Source of the DNA: Gonapodya prolifera JEL478
Taxonomy: Eukaryota; Monoblepharomycota; Monoblepharidomycetes; Monoblepharidales; Gonapodyaceae
NCBI GenBank assembly: GCA_001574975.1
Contig: KQ965735.1
Coordinates: 386,204-450,203 of the forward strand
Length of the DNA: 64,000 nucleotides
Direction of reading: 5' to 3'
Positions within the stretch are counted from its first letter, which is position 1, and every line of letters starts with the position of its first letter. The position numbers and the translations under genes are program-made. Shown in pieces: positions 1 to 10,447 of the stretch. The notes beneath the pieces were generated by a model. It was not told where the DNA came from. It saw only the letters and a list, made by a program, of their open reading frames with translations, and did not search any database.

Positions 1-1
1 T

Positions 2-425
2 GGGCAGGAGAGCGCATCGAGACAACCAAGCGACTTGAAAGGGGTGGTGGCCGACTTTGATAATGAAGATGATGTGAGTCTTGCGTGCATCTTGTCCCGT
101 CTTCGGTGTCGTGTGAATGTGTTCTTGTTTGAAGGCCACGCATACACCAAAGCCTTTGCCCATTTCGTCCTCAGAAACAGAGAGCAACGAAGACGATCCA
201 ACGTATGACGAATTGATCGCAGCATTGAGCAGCGAATCCCTCGAGAAGAGCAAATGGAAACGGGAGGGACCACCCTTGCGGCGAACTCCGGCAATCACCG
301 ATAAACCCCCTCTACCCATTGAAGTGCGAAGGCCGGCTTCTCCAGATGCCATGAATGCATCGGCTCGACCTATGTCGTCAGGACACAAATCGTCATTGAC
401 GGGCCAGAAGAGGCGTCCTCGATGA
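2..425 (+). CDS. 3' end of an unrecognised gene (partial)
   Basis: Only the last two exons are in the window. The first is open in one frame from base 2 and ends at a GTGAGT donor at 74. A pyrimidine-rich acceptor at 134 restores the frame in phase 0, so the exons are 2-73 and 135-425 with a 61-base intron, and the stop is TGA at 423-425. The tail is hydrophilic and rich in Ser, Pro, Glu and basic residues, with no recognisable fold, so it looks like a disordered C-terminus. Function is unknown. The 240 bases to the end of the convergent SOM1 gene hold nothing else I can see. Confidence 0.55.
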
Positions 426-665
426 AATCGCGACTGTAATTGTACATGGGAATCTATTAGCACTTTGCGATGCAATATTTGCATGTGAAATACATATTCC
501 GTGAAATGATCCCCTTCTGGTTAACTGCAATGGCATGGCGGCATATGGTCTCAGGAAGGCCACCCGAGCGTCCCATTCAACTCGTCTGACGGCGGATGCA
601 AAAGTTTCATGGATGGGGGACGCGGATGGACCATCGTAGTGTCACCATGGAGACTACCATATAGG

Positions 666-1039
666 TTACGATGTCGAACCATTCACAGGGGGAGTGACTT
701 CCACGTATGGACCGTCATCACATCTAAGCATCCGTGGAGAGGGATTGAGACACAAAATCCTGGAAGAATCACAGAAACAAGTGAAGTACACGTCCACATT
801 CACCTGCGAAACAATCTCTTGAGAGGACTGCATACGGCTCTATTCCCACCCTCGAATCTACACGAGTACTGAACAAGCTGATAGAGCTTGCACCCAGGGG
901 GCAGATCGACCATGCTCTGGCCATCAAAGTAAGTTTCAGGTACTTGACGTGGAGGTGGAAACGCTTCCTCGTACGGGGATGGGGACGGCGAAGGTGACAC
1001 GGAGGATGGCGGCATCAGATTGTCGAGTTGTGATGCCAT
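666..1039 (-). CDS. SOM1: SOM1-like mitochondrial inner membrane peptidase subunit
   Basis: Two exons (1039-804 and 759-666) joined by a 44-base GT-AG intron give 109 residues. The core has the SOM1 layout: CKLYQLVQYSC near residue 50, then VCSPLKRLFRR, a further Cys, and PYVEVTP near the end. In yeast, Som1 is a small partner of the inner membrane peptidase complex (Imp1/Imp2) that trims proteins sorted to the intermembrane space. The spaced cysteines suit oxidative folding in that compartment, which is an inference. The intron is in phase 2 and restores the frame exactly. The start is the Met directly before ASQLDN; an open frame continues upstream but looks unrelated. A dispersed repeat lies just 5' of the gene. 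Confidence 0.75.
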
Positions 1040-1189
1040 TTTGCTGCTCTGTTTAAGTTGTACACACAGGTCTAGCTCAGTTGAGTTCAAAAGGGATAAA
1101 TCATTTAGCCGGAAAACTCTGTCCCAACCCCCGTGCGCCAAGCGCGAGGTTTTCCGCTGATTGGATAGTCGAAAAGACTGTGTGTGTCT

Positions 1190-1700
1190 TTTACCGAATA
1201 GCGTTCCTCGGCACAATTCCTGTTCCAAACGACGCCGCAATATTTTGTGTGAGGAGCAACGGGTTGACCAAAGACTCCAATTCATCTAACTCACTCACAC
1301 ATACACTCGTTCACATCGACGCTCCTATGCAACCTTCACACACACCGAGACGCATCAAGATTAGCACCTGACGATGGTCTCCACGGGATGTTATTGTAAT
1401 ATTTTTCGTAGAAGATCCTCTTCTAGGATCCTTGTGCTCTGGATGGTCAGCTCACCCTTCGCATTTTATCTCCACAGGTGCCACCGTTTACCTCAAATTC
1501 TCTTGAAATTTTGAAACTAAACCTCACCGAGGCATCTCTGTTTATACCTTCGTTTGAGGGTAACAAGATCTTGCGCAGCATCAGACAAGGATACACAACT
1601 CTCAAGTGATTCGCAGGAGTAAGTATCATGTAGCGCTTTGATGTAGTTTAATCTGGGATACAATTGAATGTTCGAGAATGACTCGAGAATGTGATTCGAT
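1190..1700 (+). repeat. Dispersed repeat family R1, copy A
   Basis: About 500 bases are nearly identical to 9985-10415 (copy B) and, inverted, to 57337-58500 (copy C). The shared core runs from a GGTTGACCAAAGAC-like start (about 1262) to a GAGAATGACTCGAG end (about 1690). The segment 1190-1260 is shared with copy C but not copy B. I see no terminal inverted repeats and no long protein, so the class is undetermined: a non-autonomous element or a solo terminal repeat of some kind. It lies upstream of SOM1. Confidence 0.8.
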
Positions 1701-1999
1701 CGTGTAATCTCAATCTGATCGCCAACATCGCGAGCTCCTTCCATTTCCCACCTCATCTCCACCCATGACCTCCCCTAACCTTACTCCCCACAACTCATCA
1801 GTCTCCCCTCGTCAACCCAGCCTGGTAAAGTACATTTACATGTATTATTACTCTCAAATATGGACAGGCACAAAATCAGAAAAAAACGGGCAGGCCATGC
1901 AGTACATCGAGTGAGGCCATGAATGCAATTCTATCATGCTTGCTGCTGACGGGCAGGGGGGGGGGATTCCTCTGTCGCACTTGGGAACTTGGGATCCAC
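1701..1999. other. Intergenic, no gene seen
   Basis: This stretch lies between repeat copy A and the stop codon of the minus-strand membrane protein. It holds pyrimidine-rich sequence and a run of nine G near 1957. I see no coding signal. Confidence 0.5.
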
Positions 2000-3450
2000 T
2001 TATCGAACACCTCCGCGAACGGGCGCCTCGCGCCCGCTCATGTCCATCCCGCCCTTCCATGCCAGTTCCGGATCAACGTACCCCACATTCCCCAGCGCGC
2101 TCAGTCCCGTATCCGTGTAGAGCACTCCCGCACCGGCGCCGCCGCCGAGCTTTGCACCCTTGCGTGATATTGTCCGTCGGCGGAACGGAACGACGCGGTC
2201 CACGGTGGCGCGGATTCGGGCGCGGAAGACGTACGCGAGGGTAGCGAGGACCGCAAGCGCCGCCACACTTGCTACAACGACACCGGCCATGGCCGGGGTT
2301 GTCAGGCGCGGGGAGGTCGATACGTCGCTCATGAGGGAGAAGTCGGAGGTTTCCTGTAAAAAGAGGGGGAGCACCAGTCCCGTGATGTCGAACTCGGGCC
2401 CGTAGGAAGGCCGGTCGGTGCGGAGTGAGGTGCAGCAGGCGGGAAGGGAGGAGGAGGGGAAGGAGCGGCAGAAGAGGATCGCGACTGCGAAGGAGAGGAA
2501 TCCTGCAAGGTGGGGAGAGGGGGGACCAGGATGAAATGTGACGCCAGCTTATTGAGCTCGAATAGCATACGAACCACACCGGCTTCCTTCGTCGCCGACT
2601 TGCCCGACACAACCACCACCATCCTGGACAAGGGTGCCTCGGGCGTCGCATTTGCGACTAATGGTGTCAATCACGGTAGCTCGAGCGGCGATCTGGGAGG
2701 AAGACGCAGTGGAGGGGCATATGTAGGCGTTGGAAAAAATGGTCTTCACGGAAGAGAGATAGAGCAGGCACGTGGATTTGCACAAAAGCTGAGGCACGGG
2801 GGGGGGGGGGGAGGGGAAAGGTTTACATCGAGCCAATCTTTGCAAAGAGCATAGGAAGCCCACCGGAGTAGCGTACTGTTGGCACTCTGAGTGCTCGACA
2901 ACAGCAACAGAGCAGCCGAAAGTGAGGTGGTAACGAAGGCCTGCACCATCCCAACTGAAAAATGGGAAGATTTATCGAACCACGTCGGCGTATTGGTAGC
3001 ATAGACGAGCGAATGCTCACTTGCAGCCGTAGAATGAGTTGAATTGGGCGATTCCCCAGCGCCCAACAGCCCACTCAATTATGGAATCGCTAATCATTTC
3101 CGCTTTAGCACTTTCACGCACGCAAGAGCAACTCAAAACACGCACTCAAAATCGTATTCCGCCCCGCCCCGCAGAGTCGAGGTATCGCGCTGCACCGGCA
3201 CTCTGTAACCCTTCCACGGCCCACAGTGTGCATCGCTTGAGTTTACGAGCTGGCATGTGAAGGATTGCGTGGAGTTAAATTGCGGGATCGGGTCGGACAG
3301 CGGCGTTGCGAGCGTGTTGGGAAGGAGGAAGAGCAGAGCGGCGCAGAGTGCGAGGTGGGCGGTTGCGCTGGGCCGCGGGCACCGCAGGCGCGCAGAAGGC
3401 CGCACGGGCCGACTTTCGGTGGCAGCGTGCGTTGGTCTGCGGCTCATGCT
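2000..3450 (-). CDS. Cysteine-rich single-pass membrane protein, unrecognised
   Basis: A multi-exon gene read from about 3450 down to TAA at 2002-2000. The first exon encodes a hydrophobic leader (HLALCAALLFLLPNTLATP) and then a Cys-containing region (TCQLVNSSDAHCGPWKGYRV). A short exon near 3092-3030 reads DSIIEWAVGRWGIAQFNSFYGC and continues after an intron into NWDGAGLRYHLTFGCSVAV, with further cysteines over 2870-2590. The last exon holds YGPEFDITGLVLP, a transmembrane helix (VVVASVAALAVLATLAYVF) and a basic cytoplasmic tail of about 80 residues. This suggests a secreted, disulfide-bonded ectodomain with one membrane anchor. Splice sites between 2870 and 2500 are ambiguous because a long C tract sits at one junction. 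I do not recognise the family. Confidence 0.5.
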
Positions 3451-3640
3451 GGCGAGGGAGCGTGCAAGACGGAACAGCAGTGCGTTGTGGGTTCGGACAA
3501 TCTGCTGCTTCATGAAGGGCGGGGCCACGGCAGGCAACTGGGAAATTCCTTATTTGGGAATCATTTTTTTAATTCGTTGTTGTTATCAGGAATTATTTAT
3601 AGTGTTCGTGCGTGCAAAAACATGCAAAGGTCCATCCCGC

Positions 3641-6183
3641 TCATTTGGCAAGTTCGCCCAACACATCCGCACCCCCAAGGTCGCTCGCGTTCTGCCCCTC
3701 CCCCGTAATAATCGACGTGCTCACGCCAAACGCGCTACTCGACGCCGCAGCAGCACTCTCCACAGCCCCGCCGGGGCCTTTCTTCCACAAGTACGGCACA
3801 ACCTCCCCGACACCGCTCATGATCCTCTTCCAGCTATGCCCGTACCGCTTCCTGTACTGCTCCTGCACCGTGTCCATGGACTCGAGCACGACCGCCGCCG
3901 CGTCGAGCACAGCCCGGAGGTCCCGCGCATTAAGACCCGCCGACGACGCGGGCTCGCAAACCTTCTCCACCAGCGTGAGGAACACCTCCCTCGCGTCGGC
4001 CGATGAAAGCGTTGATCCAAGCAGCAAGATCGCTCGGACGAGCGAGCGCACGATGGGGGCGGGCGGGAGGATCGACGTCGTGGAGGACGCGATGGAGGGC
4101 GTGCCCGGGCGAGACGACGACAGCGACGAGTCGTGGAGCTTGCTTGCCAGGCGCGGGATGGGTGACGCAGGTTGGCTGCTAACTTGCGGGAGGACGGATG
4201 TGGTGGTAGACGCGCCATCGGGGTCTCCCCCCGTGCTCGGAGCGGGCGCAAGAAGCTGCTCCGACGGCATCGGAGACGACGCTCCGCTCCCCGGAAGCGA
4301 CACCTGCGAGAACGTGTGTCGTCCCGCGCTGTGCTCGAGCTCCCCTCCGCCTCCGCCTCCGCCAGGCTCCTGCGCTCGTGCCGCAATCGTCGGCGTCGCC
4401 GACCCCGGCTCCACGACCCCAGCGCGCTCCTTGACCCTTTTCGCAACCAGCGTGCGCATCTCCTCCCACACCTCCGCCTTGGCGTTCGCGAACACGGTCC
4501 GCAAATCGCGACAGTCCTGCGCCAGCGTCACGTCAAACGCGTCCGCATTGATGACAACCTGGGCCGCAAACGCTTGCGGCACTTGCACGGCGACGCGTGG
4601 CGCCGGCGCCGGCGGAGCGGATTGAAAGGGTGGTTGCGCGGGAGCAGGAGCGGAAATGAGAGGCTCGAGGGTATCGAGCGTATCGCGGCTCGACTGGTGC
4701 GGCGAATTTGTCCCAGTAGCGACGGCAGGACCCGGACCCGTGGGTGCCCGCGACCTACTCCCCGTACCCGCCGAAAACGAATGCGCCAAGGAAGCTCCCC
4801 CTGCACCTGCTCCTGCACCAGCGCCGGAAGCACCCGCTCCCTGTGCGCGCGGCAACGTCTGCGGTGTCGTCGAGTCCACCCCGACACCTTGCTTCACCCA
4901 GGCGTCTCTGCCCCCCCGGGGTGCGCACCATCGGGCGTTCAGCACGGCGGCGGCCGTAATGAGGTCGAAGAAGGTGAGGTGCGCGAGCTTCTTTTTGGAG
5001 GTGTCGATCCGGAGAGAGTTGAGGAAGATGACTAGGGCGTAGTATCTGGTGTCACGTTGGGGGTGTAGGAAACGAAATTGGTGGTGGGAAGAGTCAATAC
5101 CGCATCCGGTACAGCGTCCGCATAAAGTCCGGTGTAGAGTGTGCGCAAAACGAAACGAAAAAAATTACAAATTATGCTGTCCAGACGAAGCTTGCCCAAA
5201 GCCCCAAACGGCACTCACGTGGCCAGCTCCCTCCTCAAACAGAACGCGCCCACAATAGCCGCCACCAAGTCCCCGTCCACGTCCTCGACGCGCCTCGTGA
5301 CCCTCTTCAAGTTGTCAAACACCCGGCGGCACCCCGCGACCCGCACGGGACCCACGCCCGACGCGGCGCCACTACCCCACAGAGCTGCCCAAGCGGCGGG
5401 CTTCAGCGTTGCACCGGGCGCGGCGCCGGACGGTTCGGCCATGTCCTCGAGGTCTTTCCGAGTGCGTGAGTTGAGCTTCTTGCCCAGGAGAGCGCGCATG
5501 ATGCGGGGGTCGAAGGAGTAGTACCTAGACAAATGCAGTGATGTGTAAATGCTGTGTGAAGCGTCGAAGCGGCTGAAAATCGCTCGGGAACGTACTGGTC
5601 GACCAGCATTGCGCGAAGTTCGAGCGGCAACGGGCACAATACCTGGCTCCCCTCCGGCACAAAGAAATCGGGTCTTTGGAAAAACGTCTGCTCCAACGTG
5701 ACTGCCGTGCGGTAATTGTCAACGACCCAGTTGCCCAGAATGGGTAGGCGGACGGGGCGAGTCATAGTCGAGTGCAGAAAGTCCACGGCTTCGTCGACTG
5801 CAGTCCCACGAGGCAAATATGAGAAAGAAAAACGAGTCTAGATGTGTAATAGTCTCGAATTTCTCGCAATCGCCCGCATACTCACCTGCAAGTCCCCGCA
5901 ACCACAACTGGAACACGTCCGGATCCACAAACGGGCCCCAATTCGAAATCAGCGTCGAGTCGCCGTACCCTCCCGCTCCCACTCCGGCGAGCCCCGCCGA
6001 GTACGCGTCTCTCCGCCGCTCCCTGCCGTCCGCGCCGCCCACGCCGTCTGGCAGCGAGCCTCCCGATCGCCCGGCGGTCTGCGACTGCAGCCATGAGGCG
6101 GCAGAGCTGATGATTTGCGTCGGGGTCGGGACAGTGACGGACGAGAGCGTGGAGGCGAGGTTGGCGCGGAAGCGAGACGTCAT
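3641..6183 (-). CDS. FIBP: FIBP family protein
   Basis: Exons 6183-5886, 5797-5596, 5524-5219 and 5045-3641 join in frame (phases 1, 2, 2) to give 736 residues. The conserved core follows the animal FIBP family (acidic FGF intracellular-binding protein, PF05427) in order: WGPFVDPDVFQLWLRG, MLVDQYYSFDPRIMRALLGK, KDLEDM, RRVFDNLKRVTRRVEDVDG, TYYALVIFLNSLRIDTSKKK, and near the C-terminus REVFLTLVEKVCEPA. Human FIBP is about 360 residues. The extra length here is a low-complexity Ala/Pro/Gly/Ser insertion of over 200 residues between the KKK block and the C-terminal helical block. The molecular role in fungi is not known to me. The gene is divergent from the F-box gene, with only about 170 bases between starts. 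Confidence 0.85.
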
Positions 6184-6354
6184 GCGGGATATATTGTAGT
6201 GTGAAGGTTTTTTCATGTACCACAGTTGTCGGCAGTAAAGTTGCTGAGGGCACTCAACTGTACTTATCTATGGCCTTTGTTCATTCCCGTTTGCTTCATT
6301 GAAACATAACCTCGCCACGACCATCGCGGCAAGCTGACGGACGTAATCCACTCA

Positions 6355-7695
6355 ATGGATTCCTTGCCCCTCGAAACGCTCCAGCATATCCTGCGCTTTC
6401 TTCCCCCAAAGACGTTTTACTCTATCGCACATCGAATTTCGCGACGATTCCTGCACGCAACCGAAAGCTGCATTCCGGGCTGCTGCCAGAAGGGAAAGAT
6501 TGGCATCAATTGCATTCTTTCGTTTACTGACCTGGGGAGATATGATTGGAGTACCTTGAACGACGAAGGACTCACCTTCGTGGACAGATTTGAACCGGTG
6601 CAGAATAAGAATGGTCTGACATGGACATGTATGAAAACGTCCATGTATATTGGAGTGGGTGGAGTGTTGAAAATGATTGGAGGTCACTATAACACGATGG
6701 AGGCCCTGTTTCTGTCAAGGATTCGCACCGAATACAAGGATCTGCGCCGCCGGCGTCTGAAGGTTGTGATCTCAGAAGTTTTTTATGACAGTTCATGGCT
6801 ACCGCGAAAAACCAGCGATTTCCGAACCGTGGCAGCAGCGATGTTTTGGGAACTGGGACGGCTATCAACAGCACACGGAGTGAAAGAGCTTGCTATCAGT
6901 GATAACATGTTCATCGACACAATAGCTGCGGCTCTTGTGCGCATTCCCAGCGAAATTTCATTCCCCCGCATCAAATCCTTGTCCCTTCGGAACAACGCTG
7001 CTACTGATTTTGACGTCATCTGCCCAATTCTTGAGCGATTCCCAGACATTGAAGATGTCAGCTCGAAGTTTGATCTTCCTCCAGGGGACAAGTTGGTTTC
7101 ACTCGAAGGACTGACTGTGGAGCGGAGAAGTAAAATCTTGCGGTGGCATTTCCATGATCCCGAAGAACCATTCCGAGTGCTCGATGCGCTCCGAGTGTTT
7201 CCCAACATTCAGAAACTTGGCAAGGTTGTTGTGTTTGTGGGGGGGACGAAACAGCAACCTTATTCGCCAGGATGGAAAACAAACCTTGCAGCAATTCTTG
7301 AAAACTCCAACCTGGAGGAGCTGGATTTATCACTGAATTTCGGTCCAGTGGTTGAACCATCTTCGCAAGATGTGTCCAACAGTCAATTGGATGACCCCAT
7401 GGCGTTGCCAAAGACAATTGTCGGAAAAGCGAGGAGGCTGCACACAGTGATACTGTCCCTATCTGCAGTGCCATATCGTGATGTCGTGTCAGAGCAGATG
7501 TGGTCAGATGCTTGGGGCGAAATCACGCAATCTTTGAGTGGTCTCTTCAGTGCCTGCGTTGACGGGCCGCCATGTCGATTCACTTTGAGGAGTGTGGATT
7601 TTTCCCCCTTCGATCACACGAAAGGGCAGTTGAAGGAAATGAGATGCCAAATAGTGCAACGGGGAAAAGTAGCTGGTGTAAAAGTGGTTATATAA
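6355..7695 (+). CDS. F-box protein
   Basis: A single uninterrupted frame of 446 residues. The N-terminus is a typical F-box (LPLETLQHILRFLPPKTFYSIAHRISRRF, residues 4-33), which in this family binds Skp1 and recruits substrates to an SCF ubiquitin ligase. The rest has loosely repeated leucine-rich strands (for example FPRIKSLSLRNN, NLEELDLSLNFG, RRLHTVILSLS) that suggest a degenerate LRR substrate-binding domain. The substrate cannot be inferred. It is intron-free, unlike its neighbours. It probably shares a short divergent promoter with the FIBP gene. The start is the first Met, immediately before the F-box. Confidence 0.8.
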   Translation: MDSLPLETLQHILRFLPPKTFYSIAHRISRRFLHATESCIPGCCQKGKIGINCILSFTDLGRYDWSTLNDEGLTFVDRFEPVQNKNGLTWTCMKTSMYIGVGGVLKMIGGHYNTMEALFLSRIRTEYKDLRRRRLKVVISEVFYDSSWLPRKTSDFRTVAAAMFWELGRLSTAHGVKELAISDNMFIDTIAAALVRIPSEISFPRIKSLSLRNNAATDFDVICPILERFPDIEDVSSKFDLPPGDKLVSLEGLTVERRSKILRWHFHDPEEPFRVLDALRVFPNIQKLGKVVVFVGGTKQQPYSPGWKTNLAAILENSNLEELDLSLNFGPVVEPSSQDVSNSQLDDPMALPKTIVGKARRLHTVILSLSAVPYRDVVSEQMWSDAWGEITQSLSGLFSACVDGPPCRFTLRSVDFSPFDHTKGQLKEMRCQIVQRGKVAGVKVVI

Positions 7696-8028
7696 TGTGA
7701 AGGTTTGCAGTTGTGCGTGCGTGGACGTGGACGGGGCTCCGGGTTGATTTCTGCGTTGTTGCGCGTCTCGCACTCAGAAAACAGAAATTTAATTCTGCGC
7801 TGCGTGTGCTCGAGTTCGCTGTTCACGGCCAGTTCGCGGCAGGGATGTCGGATGCGGATAAGGTGGTTTGGCCGTCAGCGTGATTACGGACGAACAATAA
7901 TCATCGATTGCACGTCTCCTTCGCCTCATCTGCCCTCGCTTGCCCAGTCGCCGCATAATCCCCAGCCTGTGCTTCTTTCCCGCACCCGATCGCACGCATT
8001 GTCGCACCGTTCCGTTCCCTCACTTGCA
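7696..8028. other. Intergenic region upstream of pirin
   Basis: This is the F-box gene 3' end and the pirin promoter. It is pyrimidine-rich toward the pirin start, as is usual for fungal promoters. No other feature is seen. Confidence 0.5.
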
Positions 8029-9774
8029 ATGTCCGACGCAATCCAATCCCTGCTCACCCCCGAGACGTCTCCCCGCCGCGTCGGTCGCATTTTTAAATCG
8101 TACAAGCGAGTTTTTCGTGCGCGGTTTCATCACGCAAACGGCGTAACTTGAACATGAATCTCGCTTAACCAACACCGATGCTGCACTATGTATGACATGC
8201 AGGCAGATAGAAGGCGCCGGATTCGAGGTTCGACGACCGTTTCCGGCAATTGGCGTGGACCACGTTGACCCGTTTTTGCTTCTCGGTGAGTGCAAAATTT
8301 GTCTTACCTCACCACGACGACTCATTCATTGGCAAGACCACTTTGGGCCCACCTACACCGCCCCAAACACGCCTCCCGTCGGAGCGCCCGACCATCCACA
8401 CCGAGGATTCGAGACCGTAACGTATGTCCTCGAAGGCGAGAACGAGCACAAGGATTCTCGGGGGAACAGTGGGAAGATTGGGCCGGGTGATGTTCAGGTG
8501 AATTTTGCGCAAAGAGCGGTGCTCGATTATACCGAGACTGACGGGATCTCTGTTTCGCTCGGCTGTCTTGATTGCGTTGTCAACACTTAACGTGAAATAG
8601 TGGATGACGGCGGGATCGTGAGTCCTTGCTTCGCGACTTGGATAAAACGCGTTGGGCGCTGACTGCATTGTCTTCTTCCCAATTATAACACCGCCTTGCA
8701 CCGCGCCGATTCCTGATCTCAGCGGTATCGTCCACTCCGAAATGCCTTCGGAGGCGTTCTGCAAGACAGGCGGAGTCTCGCATGGATTCCAGTGAGTGAT
8801 TTAGTTTGGTTTTGTTGCGCCATCCCAATCGCACCGTCTCACTTCCCATCACCCCACAACCGCATTACATCCTGCCAACTCCTTTTCATTCTCTTTCCCT
8901 CTCCACCCCCAGAATCTGGCTCAACCTCCCGCGCACGCACAAACTTTGCCCGCCCCGCTACCAAGACCTCCCCGCCTCGACTCTCGCCCACCCCGTATCC
9001 CCTCGCCAACCAGACCTTGTCCGTGCCACAGTTATCGCCGGGTCCGTGTGGGGCGCCAAGGGACCGGTGGACACCGTCACGCCCGTGGCGATGGTGCACT
9101 TCGTGGTGGGCAAGGGCGGCGTCGTGGAGTGGGGCGCTAAGGACGGGGAGGGTGGCGACGGTGGGTTGTTGTGGTGGCTGCTCTGGGAAGCGAACGTACA
9201 TTTCTGACAATGCCCGCTATCCTGCGCTGCGTGGCCTGGCGGCAGAGTGGACCGTGGTCTTGTACATATCTCGCGGGCGAGGAATGTTTGGACCTCCAAA
9301 CACGGAGATGCGGGGTGGGGCGGGCGACGCCCTGCTTATGCGGAGAGGTGAATGTGGTATTAGGCGACAATGTCCCCATCGATTGTGCGCTCATGCAAGC
9401 TCGTACACCAGATCTAAACAATTCGCATAGAGACACGACCGTATTCTGGAACGAGCATGATGCGGATGAAGAGTTGGAGGTGATTTTACTCGCGGGGAAA
9501 CCTTTGAATGAACCGGTGGCGCGATACGGGTGAGTTCCACGAGGGGGCTGGAGGGCGTGGAACGAGTGCCTCAGACTGAATGTGTCACTGGTTCCGTTAC
9601 TGTGCTCAGTCCTTTTGTAATGAACACAAGAGAAGAACTTGTGCAGGTGAGTTTGCAACTCGATTGTAAAAGCAGAATTGTGTGGACGACACATTGAAAC
9701 TCATACCGCGTGATTTTATTCCGTAGGCGTTTGAGGACTACCGTAGTGGGAAGATGGGGGCGATTGAGGCGTAA
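8029..9774 (+). CDS. PRN1: Pirin
   Basis: A gene of about nine exons for a pirin (bicupin). Recognisable pieces in order: [40 protein letters not shown] with [20 protein letters not shown] (exon 8337-8497), a 17-base microexon WMTAGS (8601-8617), [12 protein letters not shown] (8723-8791), IWLNLPR onward, [17 protein letters not shown], and the end [32 protein letters not shown] with TAA at 9772-9774. The metal-binding set of pirins (two His in HPHRG, then His and Glu in IVHSE) is present. Pirins are nuclear iron proteins acting as transcription cofactors or quercetinases. The first intron and the region 9180-9350 have more than one possible splice pattern. Confidence 0.85.
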
Positions 9775-9984
9775 GGAAGACACAAGTACGGGACTCTCGA
9801 AAGATTTCTGAACTTAGGCTCGTGCATTCTTTTTGTTTCACGTTCATGTTCTCGCTTCCTATAAATCAAAATGAATAACATATCAGAGTCGCAAAATCGT
9901 TTGGCAAACGTGCAAATTTACAGTTGGTGAGGCGCAAAGGACGATGTTGTACAATATAGGTTGAACACCCAGGGAACATTTCAT
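9775..9984. other. Intergenic, no gene seen
   Basis: This is the AT-rich 3' flank of pirin, before repeat copy B. No coding or RNA signal is visible. Confidence 0.4.
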
Positions 9985-10415
9985 TGGGTTGGTTGACCGA
10001 AGACCCCTCCAACTCATCTCTCTCACTCACACATACACTCGTTCACATCGACGCTCCTATGCAACCTTCACACACACCGAGACGCATCAAGATTAGCACC
10101 TGACGATGGTCTCCACGGGATGTTATTGTAATATTTTTCGTAGAAGATCCTCTTCTAGGATCCTTGTGCTCTGGATGGTCAGCTCACCCTTCGCATTTTA
10201 TCTCCACAGGTGCCACCGTTATACCTCAAATTCTCTTGAAATCTTGAAACCAAACCTCACCGAGGCATCTCTGTTTATACCTTCGTTTGAGGGTAACAAG
10301 TGTGCAGCATCGGATCCACGAATACACAACTCTGTGGTGATAGCAGAAGTAAGTACTGCGAGTAGAGCTTTGATGTAGTTCAATCTGGAATAACATTGTA
10401 AGAGAATGACTCGAG
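9985..10415 (+). repeat. Dispersed repeat family R1, copy B
   Basis: This is the core of the R1 family, over 90% alike to 1262-1690 by eye, including long identical runs around the GGTCTCCACGGG and GTAGAAGATCCTC motifs. Its GAGAATGACTCGAG end lies about 35 bases before the first Met of the long coiled-coil frame and about 125 bases before the second candidate start. Confidence 0.85.
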
Positions 10416-10447
10416 AATTAATGTGATTCTCCTCAAACAAGAACTAG

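Noticed and set aside
800-1285. Longer 161-codon version of the SOM1 frame
   Set aside because: Residues before the internal Met show no family likeness, and the true gene continues past the frame's stop through an intron.
3257-4006. 249-codon plus-strand frame
   Set aside because: It is the shadow of the minus-strand membrane protein and FIBP genes, with Arg-rich composition typical of antisense frames in GC-rich genes.
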